Both the position numbers and the translations under genes were made by a program. The notes below the pieces were generated by a model that was not told the origin of the DNA, did no database searches, and worked only from the letters and a program-made list of their open reading frames with translations. Below, one piece after another: positions 31,160 to 42,984 of a stretch of 64,000 nucleotides of DNA. This DNA is from Porphyrobacter sp. AAP60. GTDB lineage: Bacteria; Pseudomonadota; Alphaproteobacteria; Sphingomonadales; Sphingomonadaceae. How positions within the stretch are numbered: the stretch's first letter is position 1; every line of letters begins with the position of its first letter. The DNA lies in contig NZ_LJHV01000023.1 of the NCBI RefSeq assembly GCF_001296025.1, positions 228,681-292,680 of the forward strand, in the 5' to 3' direction.

Positions 31160-33012
31160 ATGATGCGAATCTTCGCCGGAATGGCGGCTGCGCTATGCGC
31201 CAGCACTGCACTTGCAGGAGGGCCGGTCGCGCAGACAGCAGCGCCTGATGCCGTGCAAACAGTGACCGCGATGGCTGACCGCCAGCTGGAAGACGAGATC
31301 ATCTATTTCGTCCTGCCCGACCGGTTCGAGAACGGCGACCCGAAGAATGATCGCGGCGGGATAAAGGGCGGCCCGCTGCAGCATGGCTTCGATCCCGCGC
31401 ACAAGGGCTTCTACCACGGCGGCGACATCAAGGGGCTGACCGCCAAGCTCGATTATATTCAGGGCATGGGTGTCACCGCGATCTGGTTTGCGCCGATTTT
31501 CAAGAACAAGCCGGTGCAGGGCAAGCCGGGCGAGGAAAGCGCGGGCTATCACGGTTACTGGGTGACCGATTTCACACAGGTTGACCCGCATTTCGGCACC
31601 AATGACGAATTCAAGGCCTTTGTCGATGCCGCCCACGCGCGCGGGATGAAGGTCTATATGGACATCATCACCAACCACACCGCCGACGTGATCGACTATG
31701 TCGAAGGCGCGGCAACGGGCTATGCCTATCGCAGCAAAGGCGATTACCCCTTCTCGCGCAAGGGCGGGCCTGATGGGGCCATCATAAACGAAGGTTTCGC
31801 GGGCGATGACAACGCTGATCCCGCCAATTGGGCCAGGCTGACAGACCCGGCCTTCGCCTATACGCCGTTCGTGCGCGAGGCGGAGAAGAACGTGAAGGTG
31901 CCCGCGTGGCTCAACGACATCACGCTCTACCATAATCGCGGAGACTCGCACTGGGTTGGCGAAAGCAGCGTCTATGGGGATTTTGTCGGCCTGGATGATC
32001 TCGCCACCGAAAACCCGCGCGTCGTAGCGGGGATGATCGCAATTTTCGGCAGCTGGATCGACGATTTCGGCATCGACGGATTCCGCATCGACACCGCCAA
32101 GCATGTGAACCCCGAGTTCTGGCAGGCTTTCGTGCCCGCCATGCTGGCCCGGGCCGAGGCCAGGGGGATCGGCCACTTCCACATCTTCGGCGAAATCGCC
32201 TTTGAAGAACCCACCGCTACACTTGCCGCGCAGGTCATGGCGGAAAGCGGGCTGCCCTATGCGCTCGACATGGGTTTCGCCAAAGCAGCGCAGATGGTGG
32301 CGAGCGGCAAGTCGCCGCCGCGACTGATGGCCGAATTCCTCCAGCAGGACGCAATATATCCGGGCGGCGCAACAACCGCGCTGGGCTTGCCGACATTCCT
32401 CGGCAACCACGATTTCGGCCGCTTTTCGATGTTCGTGCGCGAAATGAGCGGATCGGACGAGCCCGACACGCTGCTCTCCCGCGTGAAGCTGGGCCATGCC
32501 ATGATGTTCCTGCTGCGCGGCGTGCCAACCGTCTATTACGGCGACGAACAGGGCTTCATTAGTGACGGCAATGATCAGTTGGCGCGCGAGGATATGTTTC
32601 CCAGCGTGACGGCGGTTTATAACGACAACAAGCTGATCGGCACCGATGCCACCACAGCGCAGAGCAACTTCGATACCGCACACCCGCTCTACCGGTTGAT
32701 CGGTGATCTCTCCGCCGCCCGCACCGCCAGCCTCGCCCTGCGCCGGGGCCTCAGCACGGTGCGCGCCTTCGAGGAAAGTGCTCCCGGCCTGCTCGCGGTC
32801 GAGCGCCATGATCCCGAAAGCGGACAGCGCGTGCTGACCCTGTTCAACACCGGTGAAACGCCGCTTTCCCGCAATGTCGAGGTCAGCTACCGCGCGGTCG
32901 GCGTAACGCCGCTGGTGGGGCCATGCCCATCGGCACTGGCTGCGCCCGGCGCGGTTACAATCACACTGCCGGCGTTCGGCTTTGCCGCCTGCATTCTGGA
33001 GACTGAAGACTA

Positions 33013-33013
<1 letters not shown>
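31160..33013 (+). CDS. Secreted alpha-amylase/cyclomaltodextrinase-like GH13 enzyme
   Basis: A 617-residue GH13 enzyme with a signal peptide (IFAGMAAALCASTALAGG). Conserved regions: DIITNHTAD (I), GFRIDTAKH with the Asp nucleophile (II), FGEIAFE with the acid/base Glu (III) and FLGNHD (IV). The FVLPDRFENGD start of the barrel resembles secreted amylases and pullulan/cyclodextrin-acting enzymes; precise specificity is uncertain. The start at 31160 (MMRIF) follows a purine-rich GGAGGGAGTGG. Its stop overlaps the next ATG (TAATG). Confidence 0.9.
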
Positions 33014-35716
<2,703 letters not shown>

Positions 35717-35717
35717 A

Positions 35718-37232
35718 ATGGCCGGTCCCGCGCCGCTGAAAACTATCGTGATTGTCGGCGGCGGCAGTGCGGGCTGGATGACCGCGGCGGCGCTGGCGGA
35801 TGCGGTGGGGCGTGACTGCAAGATCACCCTGATCGAAAGCGAGGCGATCGGCACGGTCGGCGTGGGCGAGGCAACCATTCCGCCGATCCGCAACTTCAAC
35901 CACCGTCTGGGCATCGACGAGGCGACCTTCGTGCGGGCCACGCAAGGATCGTTCAAACTCGGCATCGAATTCATCGACTGGGGGCGGCGGGGGCATTCTT
36001 ACTTCCACCCCTTTGGCCAGTATGGCGCTGAATTCGATAGTGTTCCCTTCTATCACCACTGGATGCACGAGAGCATTGAAGGCCGCACCAACGGCCCGAT
36101 CGACGATTTTTCGATGTGCTGGGCCATGGCGAAGGCAGGCAAGTTCACCCACCCCTCGCCCGACCGGCGGATGATCCAGTCGACCTTCGATTATGCCTAT
36201 CATTTCGACGCCGGGCTTTATGCCGCTTTCCTGCGCCGCTTCGCCGAGACACGCGGAGTGACCCGGATTGAAGGCCGTGTGGTGGACGTGGCGCTGCGGG
36301 GCGAGGATGGCTTCATAGCGGGCGTCACGCTGGAAAATGGCGAGGCAGTCGAAGGTGAGTTTTTCATCGATTGCAGCGGTTTCCGCGGGCTGTTGATCGA
36401 GGAAGCGCTGGGGGCCGGTTACGACAACTGGCAGCACTGGCTGCCGTGTGACCGGGCCGTTGCCGTACCCTGTGAGAAGGGGGAGTTCACCCCCTATACC
36501 CGCTCCACCGCGAAGGCGGCGGGCTGGCAGTGGCGCATCCCGTTGCAGCACCGCACCGGCAATGGGTACGTGCATTGCAGCGAGCATATCTCCGAGGACG
36601 AGGCGACTGCGCAGCTGCTCTCCACCCTCGACGGCGCTCCTCTGGCTGATCCTCGCACCTTGCGGTTCGTCACCGGCAAACGCCGCGAATTCTGGCGCAG
36701 GAACTGCGTCGCCATCGGGCTATCCGCCGGGTTCATGGAGCCGCTGGAATCGACCTCGCTCCACCTTATCCAGTACGGCATCCTGCGCCTGATCGCCCTG
36801 CTGCCCGATAGCGCCATGTCGCCGCTTTTATCGCGGGAATACAATGCGCAAACCGCCAGCGAATACGAGCGGATCCGTGACTTTCTGATCCTGCACTACA
36901 AGGCCAGCGAGCGGCAGGATTCCGAACTGTGGCGCCACACCGCGGCCATGCCGATCCCCGATAGTCTGCAATACAAGATCGACCATTTCCGCAACCATGG
37001 AATGCTGGTTTCGGACGAGCGCGAATTGTTCGCCAATCCAAGCTGGATCGCGGTTTATCTGGGGCAAGGCATCATCCCGCAGCGAGCACCGGCAATCACT
37101 GCGATGCGCAGCCACGTGCCGGTTGCCCAGCGGTTTGCCGCGATCCGCAGCGCGATGGATGAAGCGGTGGCGGCGATGCCGTCCCACGCCGATTTCATCG
37201 CCCGCCATTGCCCTGCTCCGCCCGCCACCTGA
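35718..37232 (+). CDS. Flavin-dependent halogenase family protein (first copy)
   Basis: A 504-residue member of the tryptophan-halogenase family. It has the FAD motif GGGSAGW (residues 14-20), the halogenase motif WxWxIP as WQWRIP (from Trp270), the active-site lysine (Lys80 in GSFKLGIEF) and Glu341 (in GFMEPLEST), so it is not a degenerate copy. Such genes are frequent beside TonB-dependent receptors in Caulobacterales/Sphingomonadales, where free-indole or unknown halogenation has been reported for a homologue (BrvH). The natural substrate is unknown. Last gene of the + strand amylase-glucosidase-lacI run. Confidence 0.88.
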   Translation: MAGPAPLKTIVIVGGGSAGWMTAAALADAVGRDCKITLIESEAIGTVGVGEATIPPIRNFNHRLGIDEATFVRATQGSFKLGIEFIDWGRRGHSYFHPFGQYGAEFDSVPFYHHWMHESIEGRTNGPIDDFSMCWAMAKAGKFTHPSPDRRMIQSTFDYAYHFDAGLYAAFLRRFAETRGVTRIEGRVVDVALRGEDGFIAGVTLENGEAVEGEFFIDCSGFRGLLIEEALGAGYDNWQHWLPCDRAVAVPCEKGEFTPYTRSTAKAAGWQWRIPLQHRTGNGYVHCSEHISEDEATAQLLSTLDGAPLADPRTLRFVTGKRREFWRRNCVAIGLSAGFMEPLESTSLHLIQYGILRLIALLPDSAMSPLLSREYNAQTASEYERIRDFLILHYKASERQDSELWRHTAAMPIPDSLQYKIDHFRNHGMLVSDERELFANPSWIAVYLGQGIIPQRAPAITAMRSHVPVAQRFAAIRSAMDEAVAAMPSHADFIARHCPAPPAT

Positions 37233-37261
37233 CACCCATAGCCTGACGTTCTGCCTGCCAA

Positions 37262-37277
37262 TGTTTCACGTGAAACA
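37262..37277. other. parS-type ParB-binding site
   Basis: TGTTTCACGTGAAACA is a perfect 16-bp palindrome (extended to 18 bp with flanking A/T) identical to the widely conserved chromosomal parS consensus. It lies between convergent genes. parS sites cluster near chromosome origins, so this window is probably origin-proximal; no parA/parB is present in the window. Confidence 0.88.
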
Positions 37278-37284
37278 TGGCAGC

Positions 37285-37349
37285 AAGACGAGGCTAAGTG
37301 GGGTCTAGAGGGGGTCTAGACAGGGTCTAGCAGGGGTCTGGCGCGGGCT
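37285..37349 (-). repeat. 11-bp-period repeat array beside parS
   Basis: On the + strand consecutive units are AAGACGAGGCT, AAGTGGGGTCT, AGAGGGGGTCT, AGACAGGGTCT, AGCAGGGGTCT, then GGCGCGGGCT: five 11-mers and one 10-mer ending in TCT/GCT. The - strand unit is AGACCCC-N4, matching the array at 7384-7458. It begins 7 bp after the parS palindrome. Confidence 0.7.
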
Positions 37350-37400
37350 GGAGACTGCGAACTCCCGGCCAAATCCAACACCGCCCCTGCACGAAAACGA

Positions 37401-37430
37401 AAAGGGCCCACCATTTCTGGCGAGCCCTTT
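37401..37430. terminator. Hairpin terminator at the TonB receptor 3' end
   Basis: AAAGGGC (37401-37407) pairs with GCCCTTT (37424-37430). On the - strand it follows the receptor stop by about 35 nt; the A/T flanks make it usable in both directions. Confidence 0.6.
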
Positions 37431-37464
37431 CCTGAGACCCTGGGGCGACCCGAGGGCGTCGTGC

Positions 37465-40248
37465 TTAGAAGCTCTTGCGCAGCGTGAACTGGAACGTGCG
37501 CCCGTACAATTCGTGACGGCTCGGGAATGTCCCGATCTCGTCGCCGCCCACGTTGAACAGCGGGTTTTCGGTGCGGAACGGTTGATTGGTCAGGTTGAAC
37601 ACTTCGGCGAGGATCTGCACCCCGTTGAGCGGACTGCCTTCCTTTTCGAAGGTATAACCGATCTGCGCATCGAGGATCGTCTCGCTCAGCGCATCCGCAC
37701 CTTCCAGGCCGCCCGAGAAGTTCGGCACTTCCGAAAGGAAGCCGCCGCGATACCGGGCTGCCAGCTTGGCGCGGAAGCCATACTTTTCATAGAAGATATC
37801 GCCCGACCAGGTGACATCCGAATAGCCCGGAATCGGGATCGGCGCGTTGCCCGGCGGGTCGATCGTGGCATCGGAATAGGTCACCGAATAGAACCCGCCG
37901 AACCCGTCGAGTGCATCGGTGATGTCGCCGAAGTTGACCCGCACCGTGCCTTCGATCCCGGTGATCTTGCCATCCGAGAAATTGATCGGGCCGTTGAACG
38001 CGCCGGTGGCGAGTTCAGGGGCGGTCGTCAGGATCGAACCGAACCCGGCGTTTTGGATCTGCTGGGTGAGATCAAGGATCGCAGGCTGGTTCACCACCCA
38101 GTCGGACAGTTCCTTGTGGAAGGCCGCGACGATGATCGCGGTGCCGGGGGTGAAGTACTTTTCGAACGAGATATCGTACGAAGTCGAACGGTACGGCTGG
38201 AGCGTCGGGTTGCCGCCGCCCAGGTTGAAACACACCAGCGCGGGCGGGTTGAAACCGATCACCGTATCGGGGATCTGATCGCCATTGGTGTCAGCACAGC
38301 TCAGCGGATTGACTGTGATGTTCTGGTTGGCCGCCAGCTGATCAAGCCGCGCGCGGGTGATCGTCTTGGCATAGGCGACGCGGATAAAGGTATCGGGCAT
38401 GATCTCGAAGCCGAGGTTCGCGCTCGGCAACCAGTTGTCATAGCCGAAATCGATTTCGTTCACGAAGCCGCCGCTGATCGTGCCGGTCGACGATTGCGAG
38501 GTATCGACATACCGCAGGCCGATATTGCCGCGCACCGGCACCGAGCCGAGATCGCCGTTGATATTGGCCTGAATGTAGAAGTTGTGGACCTTTTCCTCGA
38601 CCAGCCATTCGGTATCGTCGGTCGCGCGTTCGAGCAGATAGGCACCGTTGCTCAGCAGGCTCGACGGATCATAGGCGACGATGTTCTGCCCGATGCTCTT
38701 GGTATCGGTCGTCCCGCGAATGGTGTTTGCCGGGATCGCCAGCGAACCGTCGACGAAGCCGGTGCCGGGACGCAGGAAGGTGCCGTTGTTGTCGAAGTCC
38801 TTCGTGCGGTCGGTATAGAGCCAGCCTGCGGTGATACGGTCGATGAAGCCGCCGTTGAATTCCCAGAAAACTTCGGCACGCAGCTGGTGCAGTTCGTCAT
38901 TGGTTTCCGGCTCGCGCAGGAAGCCGACCTGGCCCCAGCCGCCCGGATCGGTCAGCAGCACGTTGGCGGGATCGCTGTAATCGATCAGTCCATCGATGCT
39001 GTACTGGCCATCGGGCGCGAAGTTGAAGGTCAGCGTATCGGCTGGCCCGGTGCCGCCCCGGCCGGTGCCGGCATAGGATTCGTAATCGACATCGTTGCGA
39101 TCAAGCTTCGAATAGCCGTAATCGACCACGAAGCCGAGATTGTCGGTCGCCTTCCATTCAAGGTTACCTCCGATCGCGAAGATCTGGGATTCGGCACCTT
39201 CGGTATCGGTCCGCAGGATCGGGAAGACGTTGGTATAGGTTGCCGAATCCGCAAACGGGCCGGATCCGGTGACAGCGCCGACCTGCGCGCCGCCATTGGT
39301 GCTCCACGATGCAATCGGCGTTTCGGTGCCGCGGAAGATGCCGCTGTCGTTGGTGTCCGTGTAGAAGGAATCGATCGTCAGCGAGAAGCTGTCGGTCGGT
39401 TCGAACTGCAGCGTCCCGGCAACCGAGGTGCGCTCGAAACTGCGGCTCTGCACGCCCTGACGCGGGTTGTCGCGGGGGAAGATCACCCCGCCGGCGGTGC
39501 GATCGATCTGGCCGTTGTTGGTCTTCAGCTCGCGCTGGATGATCTGGGTCGGGATCGATTGCACGGTCGCACCCAGCGACCAGCCCACAGTGCCCGCGGC
39601 GTTCTGATCGATGTAGCTGGCGAAGAAACGATAGCCGTCATCGGAAAAGTCGGGATTGAGCGAGCCGTTGTCGTTGAGGGTGTAGGTACCCGAAACGGTA
39701 ATCTGGCGCTTTTTGGAATCGAGCGGCTTTACCGTGCGCAGGTCGACAGCACCGGCGATACCGATAGAGGCCAGCTGCGCATCGCCGGTCTTGTAGACCA
39801 CGGCCGATCCGATCAGTTCGGACGGGAACTGATCGAATTCGATCCCGCGATTATTGCCAGCCGAAACCACTTCGCGGCCATTGAGCAGCGCGAGGCTGAA
39901 GTCGGGGCCGAGGCCGCGGATCGAAACCTGCTGCGAACGGCCGCGCACGCGCTGGGCGGTGACGCCGGGCAGACGGGCGAGCGAATCGGCAATCGACTGG
40001 TCGGGCAGCAGGCCGAGGTCTTCGGAAGTGATCACTTCCACGATGGATGTCGCGTTGCGCTTGGCATCGAGCGAGGACTGGATCGACCCGCGAATGCCGG
40101 TGACGATAATCGCCTGTTCTTCGCCTTCTACAGTGGCCGGTTCCTCGGCCTCCTGCGCCAGCACCGGCGCGCCGGTTGCGGCCAGAGCCAGAAAGGTCGC
40201 TGCCCCGCACAGCAGACGCGCACTTGCATTGATCCCGTTCATTTTCAT
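37465..40248 (-). CDS. TonB-dependent outer-membrane receptor (probable maltodextrin uptake)
   Basis: A 927-residue receptor: signal peptide (about 1-31, ending APVLAQ), plug domain with DQSIADSLARLPGVTAQR and GRSQQVSIRGLGPDFSLALLNGREVVS, and a 22-strand barrel ending RTFQFTLRKSF with a C-terminal Phe. It should move oligosaccharides too large for porins into the periplasm, energised by TonB. A GGGAGGGGA ribosome-binding site precedes the ATG at 40248. Its place between amylase genes and its divergence from the DUF6445/halogenase pair make it the SusC-equivalent (MalA-like) of this island; substrate is inferred. Confidence 0.92.
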   Translation of the reverse strand: MKMNGINASARLLCGAATFLALAATGAPVLAQEAEEPATVEGEEQAIIVTGIRGSIQSSLDAKRNATSIVEVITSEDLGLLPDQSIADSLARLPGVTAQRVRGRSQQVSIRGLGPDFSLALLNGREVVSAGNNRGIEFDQFPSELIGSAVVYKTGDAQLASIGIAGAVDLRTVKPLDSKKRQITVSGTYTLNDNGSLNPDFSDDGYRFFASYIDQNAAGTVGWSLGATVQSIPTQIIQRELKTNNGQIDRTAGGVIFPRDNPRQGVQSRSFERTSVAGTLQFEPTDSFSLTIDSFYTDTNDSGIFRGTETPIASWSTNGGAQVGAVTGSGPFADSATYTNVFPILRTDTEGAESQIFAIGGNLEWKATDNLGFVVDYGYSKLDRNDVDYESYAGTGRGGTGPADTLTFNFAPDGQYSIDGLIDYSDPANVLLTDPGGWGQVGFLREPETNDELHQLRAEVFWEFNGGFIDRITAGWLYTDRTKDFDNNGTFLRPGTGFVDGSLAIPANTIRGTTDTKSIGQNIVAYDPSSLLSNGAYLLERATDDTEWLVEEKVHNFYIQANINGDLGSVPVRGNIGLRYVDTSQSSTGTISGGFVNEIDFGYDNWLPSANLGFEIMPDTFIRVAYAKTITRARLDQLAANQNITVNPLSCADTNGDQIPDTVIGFNPPALVCFNLGGGNPTLQPYRSTSYDISFEKYFTPGTAIIVAAFHKELSDWVVNQPAILDLTQQIQNAGFGSILTTAPELATGAFNGPINFSDGKITGIEGTVRVNFGDITDALDGFGGFYSVTYSDATIDPPGNAPIPIPGYSDVTWSGDIFYEKYGFRAKLAARYRGGFLSEVPNFSGGLEGADALSETILDAQIGYTFEKEGSPLNGVQILAEVFNLTNQPFRTENPLFNVGGDEIGTFPSRHELYGRTFQFTLRKSF

Positions 40249-40619
40249 CAGAAGTCCCCTCCCGCAAGCACATCATGCGTGTGCTTTTGCAGTTTTTTTC
40301 ATAGCGCAACATGAACCGCAGGTAAACGGGCAATCTGCAATGTCATCCGCGAGCGCTGAAAATCGGCTTTAGCTGTTTTCTATCAGGTATTTGATTGCGG
40401 TTTCCCCTGCCTGACCCTGGCGGATCGGATGCGCATTGATCGTGATTGTTGCGCGATTGACACAGTTTTTTGCATTACTCGGGCATCGGTGTGTCCGATG
40501 GGTCAATCCAGCCCGGACAAGACCTGCGGCGCCTTGCCGGGTGAAGATATTTCGGTTGTTTTTCAGTTTTCTAATGATCTTCCTTGGCCGCTGTCGGGCG
40601 ATTTGATAGGCTCGCCGGC
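40249..40619. promoter_or_regulatory. Divergent promoter region of the TonB receptor and DUF6445 operon
   Basis: This 371-nt gap has a - strand promoter candidate for the receptor, TTTACC (40321-40326) and TATGAA (40298-40303) with a 17-bp spacer, followed by a 7-bp hairpin in the leader (AAGCACA 40266-40272 with TGTGCTT 40280-40286). No convincing + strand promoter and no ORF were found. Confidence 0.4.
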
Positions 40620-41369
40620 ATGGCAAACACCCCCACGTCAGAGCCGCTGGATGCGCCGGAAGGCTGGGCGATCTCGCTTGCGCAGCCGCGGATCGAACGA
40701 TTCTCACGGCAAAATCATCAGCTTATCACGATAGATCGGTTGCTGGAGGCGCCTGAAACGGTGATCGCAGCAGCCGTTTTGCAAGATTTTGCAAAAATAA
40801 CGCCGCAATATCCGGGCGTGCGTGCGCCGCTTGATCCGGCGGTTTGCGACGCATGGATGGTGCCGCTTGCTCCGCTGCTCGATCAGTGGTTTGGCGCAGC
40901 GCCGCTGGGGTGGGAGATGCAGGCGTGGTTTTCGATCGTCACCACCCCGCCGGGCGAATTGCAGCCGATCCAGTGCCTGCCCCATGTCGATGGCACCGAT
41001 CCTTCGCAGATAGCGATGATGCTCTATCTGCACCGCACCGGCCACGGCGGCACCGGCTTCTTCCGCCATCGTTCGACCGGGTTTGAAGCGCTGAAGGCCG
41101 CCGACTTCCCCGAATATGCCGCCGCCCTGCAAGCCGATGTGGCGCGCACCGGCCTGCCGCCCGCCGCCTACACCACCGACGGCGCGCCGCATTTCGAGCG
41201 GACGCATGTGGCACCGGCCACTTTCAACAGCGCCGTGTTCTATCGCGGCAATATCCTGCATAGCGGCGTGATCGACAACACCGCGCCGCTGCCCGCCGAT
41301 CCGCGCGAGGGGCGGCTGACGATCAACGCATTTTTCCGCCCGGTGGCGGCTGAGGGGCCAAGGCAATGA
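40620..41369 (+). CDS. DUF6445-type protein, 2-oxoglutarate/Fe(II) oxygenase-like
   Basis: A 249-residue soluble protein with the pattern of a jelly-roll Fe(II)/2-oxoglutarate oxygenase: HVDG gives His122 and Asp124, FYRGNILHSG gives the distal His214, and RLTINAFF gives Arg232 as the expected 2-oxoglutarate anchor. GTGFFRHRSTGFE is typical of DUF6445 genes found next to halogenases. The ATG at 40620 is used. An operator-like TTGCAA-N4-TTGCAA lies inside its 5' coding part (40779-40794). It overlaps the second halogenase gene by four bases, so the two products probably act together; the substrate is unknown. Confidence 0.72.
   Translation: MANTPTSEPLDAPEGWAISLAQPRIERFSRQNHQLITIDRLLEAPETVIAAAVLQDFAKITPQYPGVRAPLDPAVCDAWMVPLAPLLDQWFGAAPLGWEMQAWFSIVTTPPGELQPIQCLPHVDGTDPSQIAMMLYLHRTGHGGTGFFRHRSTGFEALKAADFPEYAAALQADVARTGLPPAAYTTDGAPHFERTHVAPATFNSAVFYRGNILHSGVIDNTAPLPADPREGRLTINAFFRPVAAEGPRQ
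40778..40795 (+). promoter_or_regulatory. Second TTGCAA-N4-TTGCAA palindrome, inside the DUF6445 gene
   Basis: TTTGCAAGATTTTGCAAA repeats the half-sites and 4-bp spacing of the palindrome at 30974-30991. It falls around codons 53-59. An intragenic auxiliary LacI-family operator is a plausible reading. Confidence 0.4.
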
Positions 41370-42904
41370 CCGGCATGGGTGATGGATCGGTGCGCAAACT
41401 GGTGATCGTGGGCGGCGGTACGGCGGGATGGATCGCGGCGGCGGCCTTTTCGCGGCTGCTGGGGCAGCGACTCACCATCGAACTGGTCGAAAGCGAAACG
41501 ATCGGCACTGTCGGCGTGGGCGAGGCGACGATCCCGCAGATCATCCGGCTGAACACCATCCTCGGCATTGACGAGCATGATTTTCTGCGCCGCACGTCGG
41601 GCACCTTCAAACTGGGGATCGAGTTCGTGGATTGGGGCAGCCTTGGCTCGCGCTATCTGCACACCTTTGGCGACACGGGCATGACCATCGGCAATGTCGC
41701 CTTCCACCACCATTGGCGGCGCAGTGTGACGGGGCAGAACGCGCCCGATGCGAAGGGGCTGTGGGATTACTCGCTGCACCAGCACGCGGCGGATCAGGCG
41801 CGGTTCGGCAAGCTGGACCGGGTTGGCAACACCGCGATGACAGGTCTTGCCTATGCCTATCACTTCGATGCCAGCCGTTATGCACTGTACCTGCGCGACT
41901 ATGCCGAGGCGCGCGGCGTCACCCGCACCGAAGGCATGGTGGAAAGCGTCACCCGCGATGGGACAAGCGGCGATATCACCGCCATCACGCTGGCCGGAGG
42001 GCGCGAGGTTGCGGGCGATTTCTTCATCGATTGCACCGGCTTCCGATCGCTGTTGCTGGGGGGCGAGCTGGGCGTGCAGTATGACGACTGGTCGCGCTGG
42101 CTGCCGTGTGATCGCGCGCTGGCGGTGCCTTCCGAGCGGCTGCCCACGCTCGTGCCCTATACCCGCGCCACCGCCAAGGCGGCGGGCTGGCAGTGGCGTA
42201 TCCCGCTGCAACACCGCACCGGCAACGGGCATGTCTATTCCAGCGGGTTCATATCCGATGATGCCGCCGCCGACACACTGCTGGCGGGGCTGGATACAAA
42301 GGCGCTGGGCGATCCGCGCCCGATCCGCTTCACTACCGGCAGGCGGCAGACATTCTGGGCGCAGAATTGCGCTGCCATCGGCCTGTCGAGCGGGTTTCTG
42401 GAGCCGCTGGAATCGACCAGCATCCATCTGATCCAGTCGCATATCAGCCGGTTGATCCAGCTGTTCCCGCGATCATCCCATGCCGATGCCGAGCGGGCCG
42501 AATATAACCGCCGATGCGCTGACGAGTTCGACCAGATCCGCGATTTCCTGATCCTTCACTATCACCGCACCGATCGCGATGACTCGGAGTTCTGGCGTTA
42601 TTGCAAGCACATGGCCGTGCCTGACAGTCTGACTCACAAGCTGGAACTGTTCGCCGCGTCAGGCCGGGTCGGGCGCGATGCCGATGATCTGTTCCGCGAT
42701 GCCAGTTGGGTGCAGGTGATGCTGGGACAGGGAATCATGCCCGCCGATTACGATCCGATGGCCGATCAGATGGCACCTGCGCAATTGGCCGAATTTCTCG
42801 CCAATCTGCGCACGCTGGTGACCCGCGCCGTAGCGGGCCTGCCCACGCACGAGGATTACCTGCGCCAGCATTGCGCCGCCGATCCGGCCAGCATGGCGGC
42901 CTGA
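41366..42904 (+). CDS. Flavin-dependent halogenase family protein (second copy)
   Basis: A 512-residue paralogue of the protein at 35718-37232. It keeps the FAD motif GGGTAGW, the WQWRIP motif (from Trp275), the active-site lysine (Lys82 in GTFKLGIEF) and Glu346 (in GFLEPLEST), so it should be a working flavin-dependent enzyme. The two copies share much of their barrel (TAKAAGWQWRIPLQHRTGNG is identical) but differ in the 110-150 region near the presumed substrate pocket. Translationally coupled to the DUF6445 gene. Confidence 0.88.
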   Translation: MTGMGDGSVRKLVIVGGGTAGWIAAAAFSRLLGQRLTIELVESETIGTVGVGEATIPQIIRLNTILGIDEHDFLRRTSGTFKLGIEFVDWGSLGSRYLHTFGDTGMTIGNVAFHHHWRRSVTGQNAPDAKGLWDYSLHQHAADQARFGKLDRVGNTAMTGLAYAYHFDASRYALYLRDYAEARGVTRTEGMVESVTRDGTSGDITAITLAGGREVAGDFFIDCTGFRSLLLGGELGVQYDDWSRWLPCDRALAVPSERLPTLVPYTRATAKAAGWQWRIPLQHRTGNGHVYSSGFISDDAAADTLLAGLDTKALGDPRPIRFTTGRRQTFWAQNCAAIGLSSGFLEPLESTSIHLIQSHISRLIQLFPRSSHADAERAEYNRRCADEFDQIRDFLILHYHRTDRDDSEFWRYCKHMAVPDSLTHKLELFAASGRVGRDADDLFRDASWVQVMLGQGIMPADYDPMADQMAPAQLAEFLANLRTLVTRAVAGLPTHEDYLRQHCAADPASMAA

Positions 42905-42932
42905 GACCCCAAGAATCAGGCACCCACGAAAA

Positions 42933-42966
42933 AGGGCGGCGTGGTTGCCCACACCGCCCTGATTTC
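42933..42966. terminator. Bidirectional terminator between halogenase and cytochrome genes
   Basis: AGGGCGG (42933-42939) pairs with CCGCCCT (42954-42960) and GTG/CAC extends the stem across one mismatch, with loop GTTGCC; A- and T-rich flanks lie on either side. It closes two convergent genes. Confidence 0.75.
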
Positions 42967-42984
42967 TTGCCCGGAGGCGCGATC

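Noticed and set aside
37285..37349. CRISPR array
   Set aside because: Units are 11 bp with no unique spacers and no cas genes nearby; this is a phased tandem repeat.
37513..40314. 933-codon + strand open frame across the TonB receptor gene
   Set aside because: It is the antisense shadow of the receptor: high G+C third positions keep the opposite frame open, and its translation shows no domain while the - strand gives signal peptide, plug and barrel.
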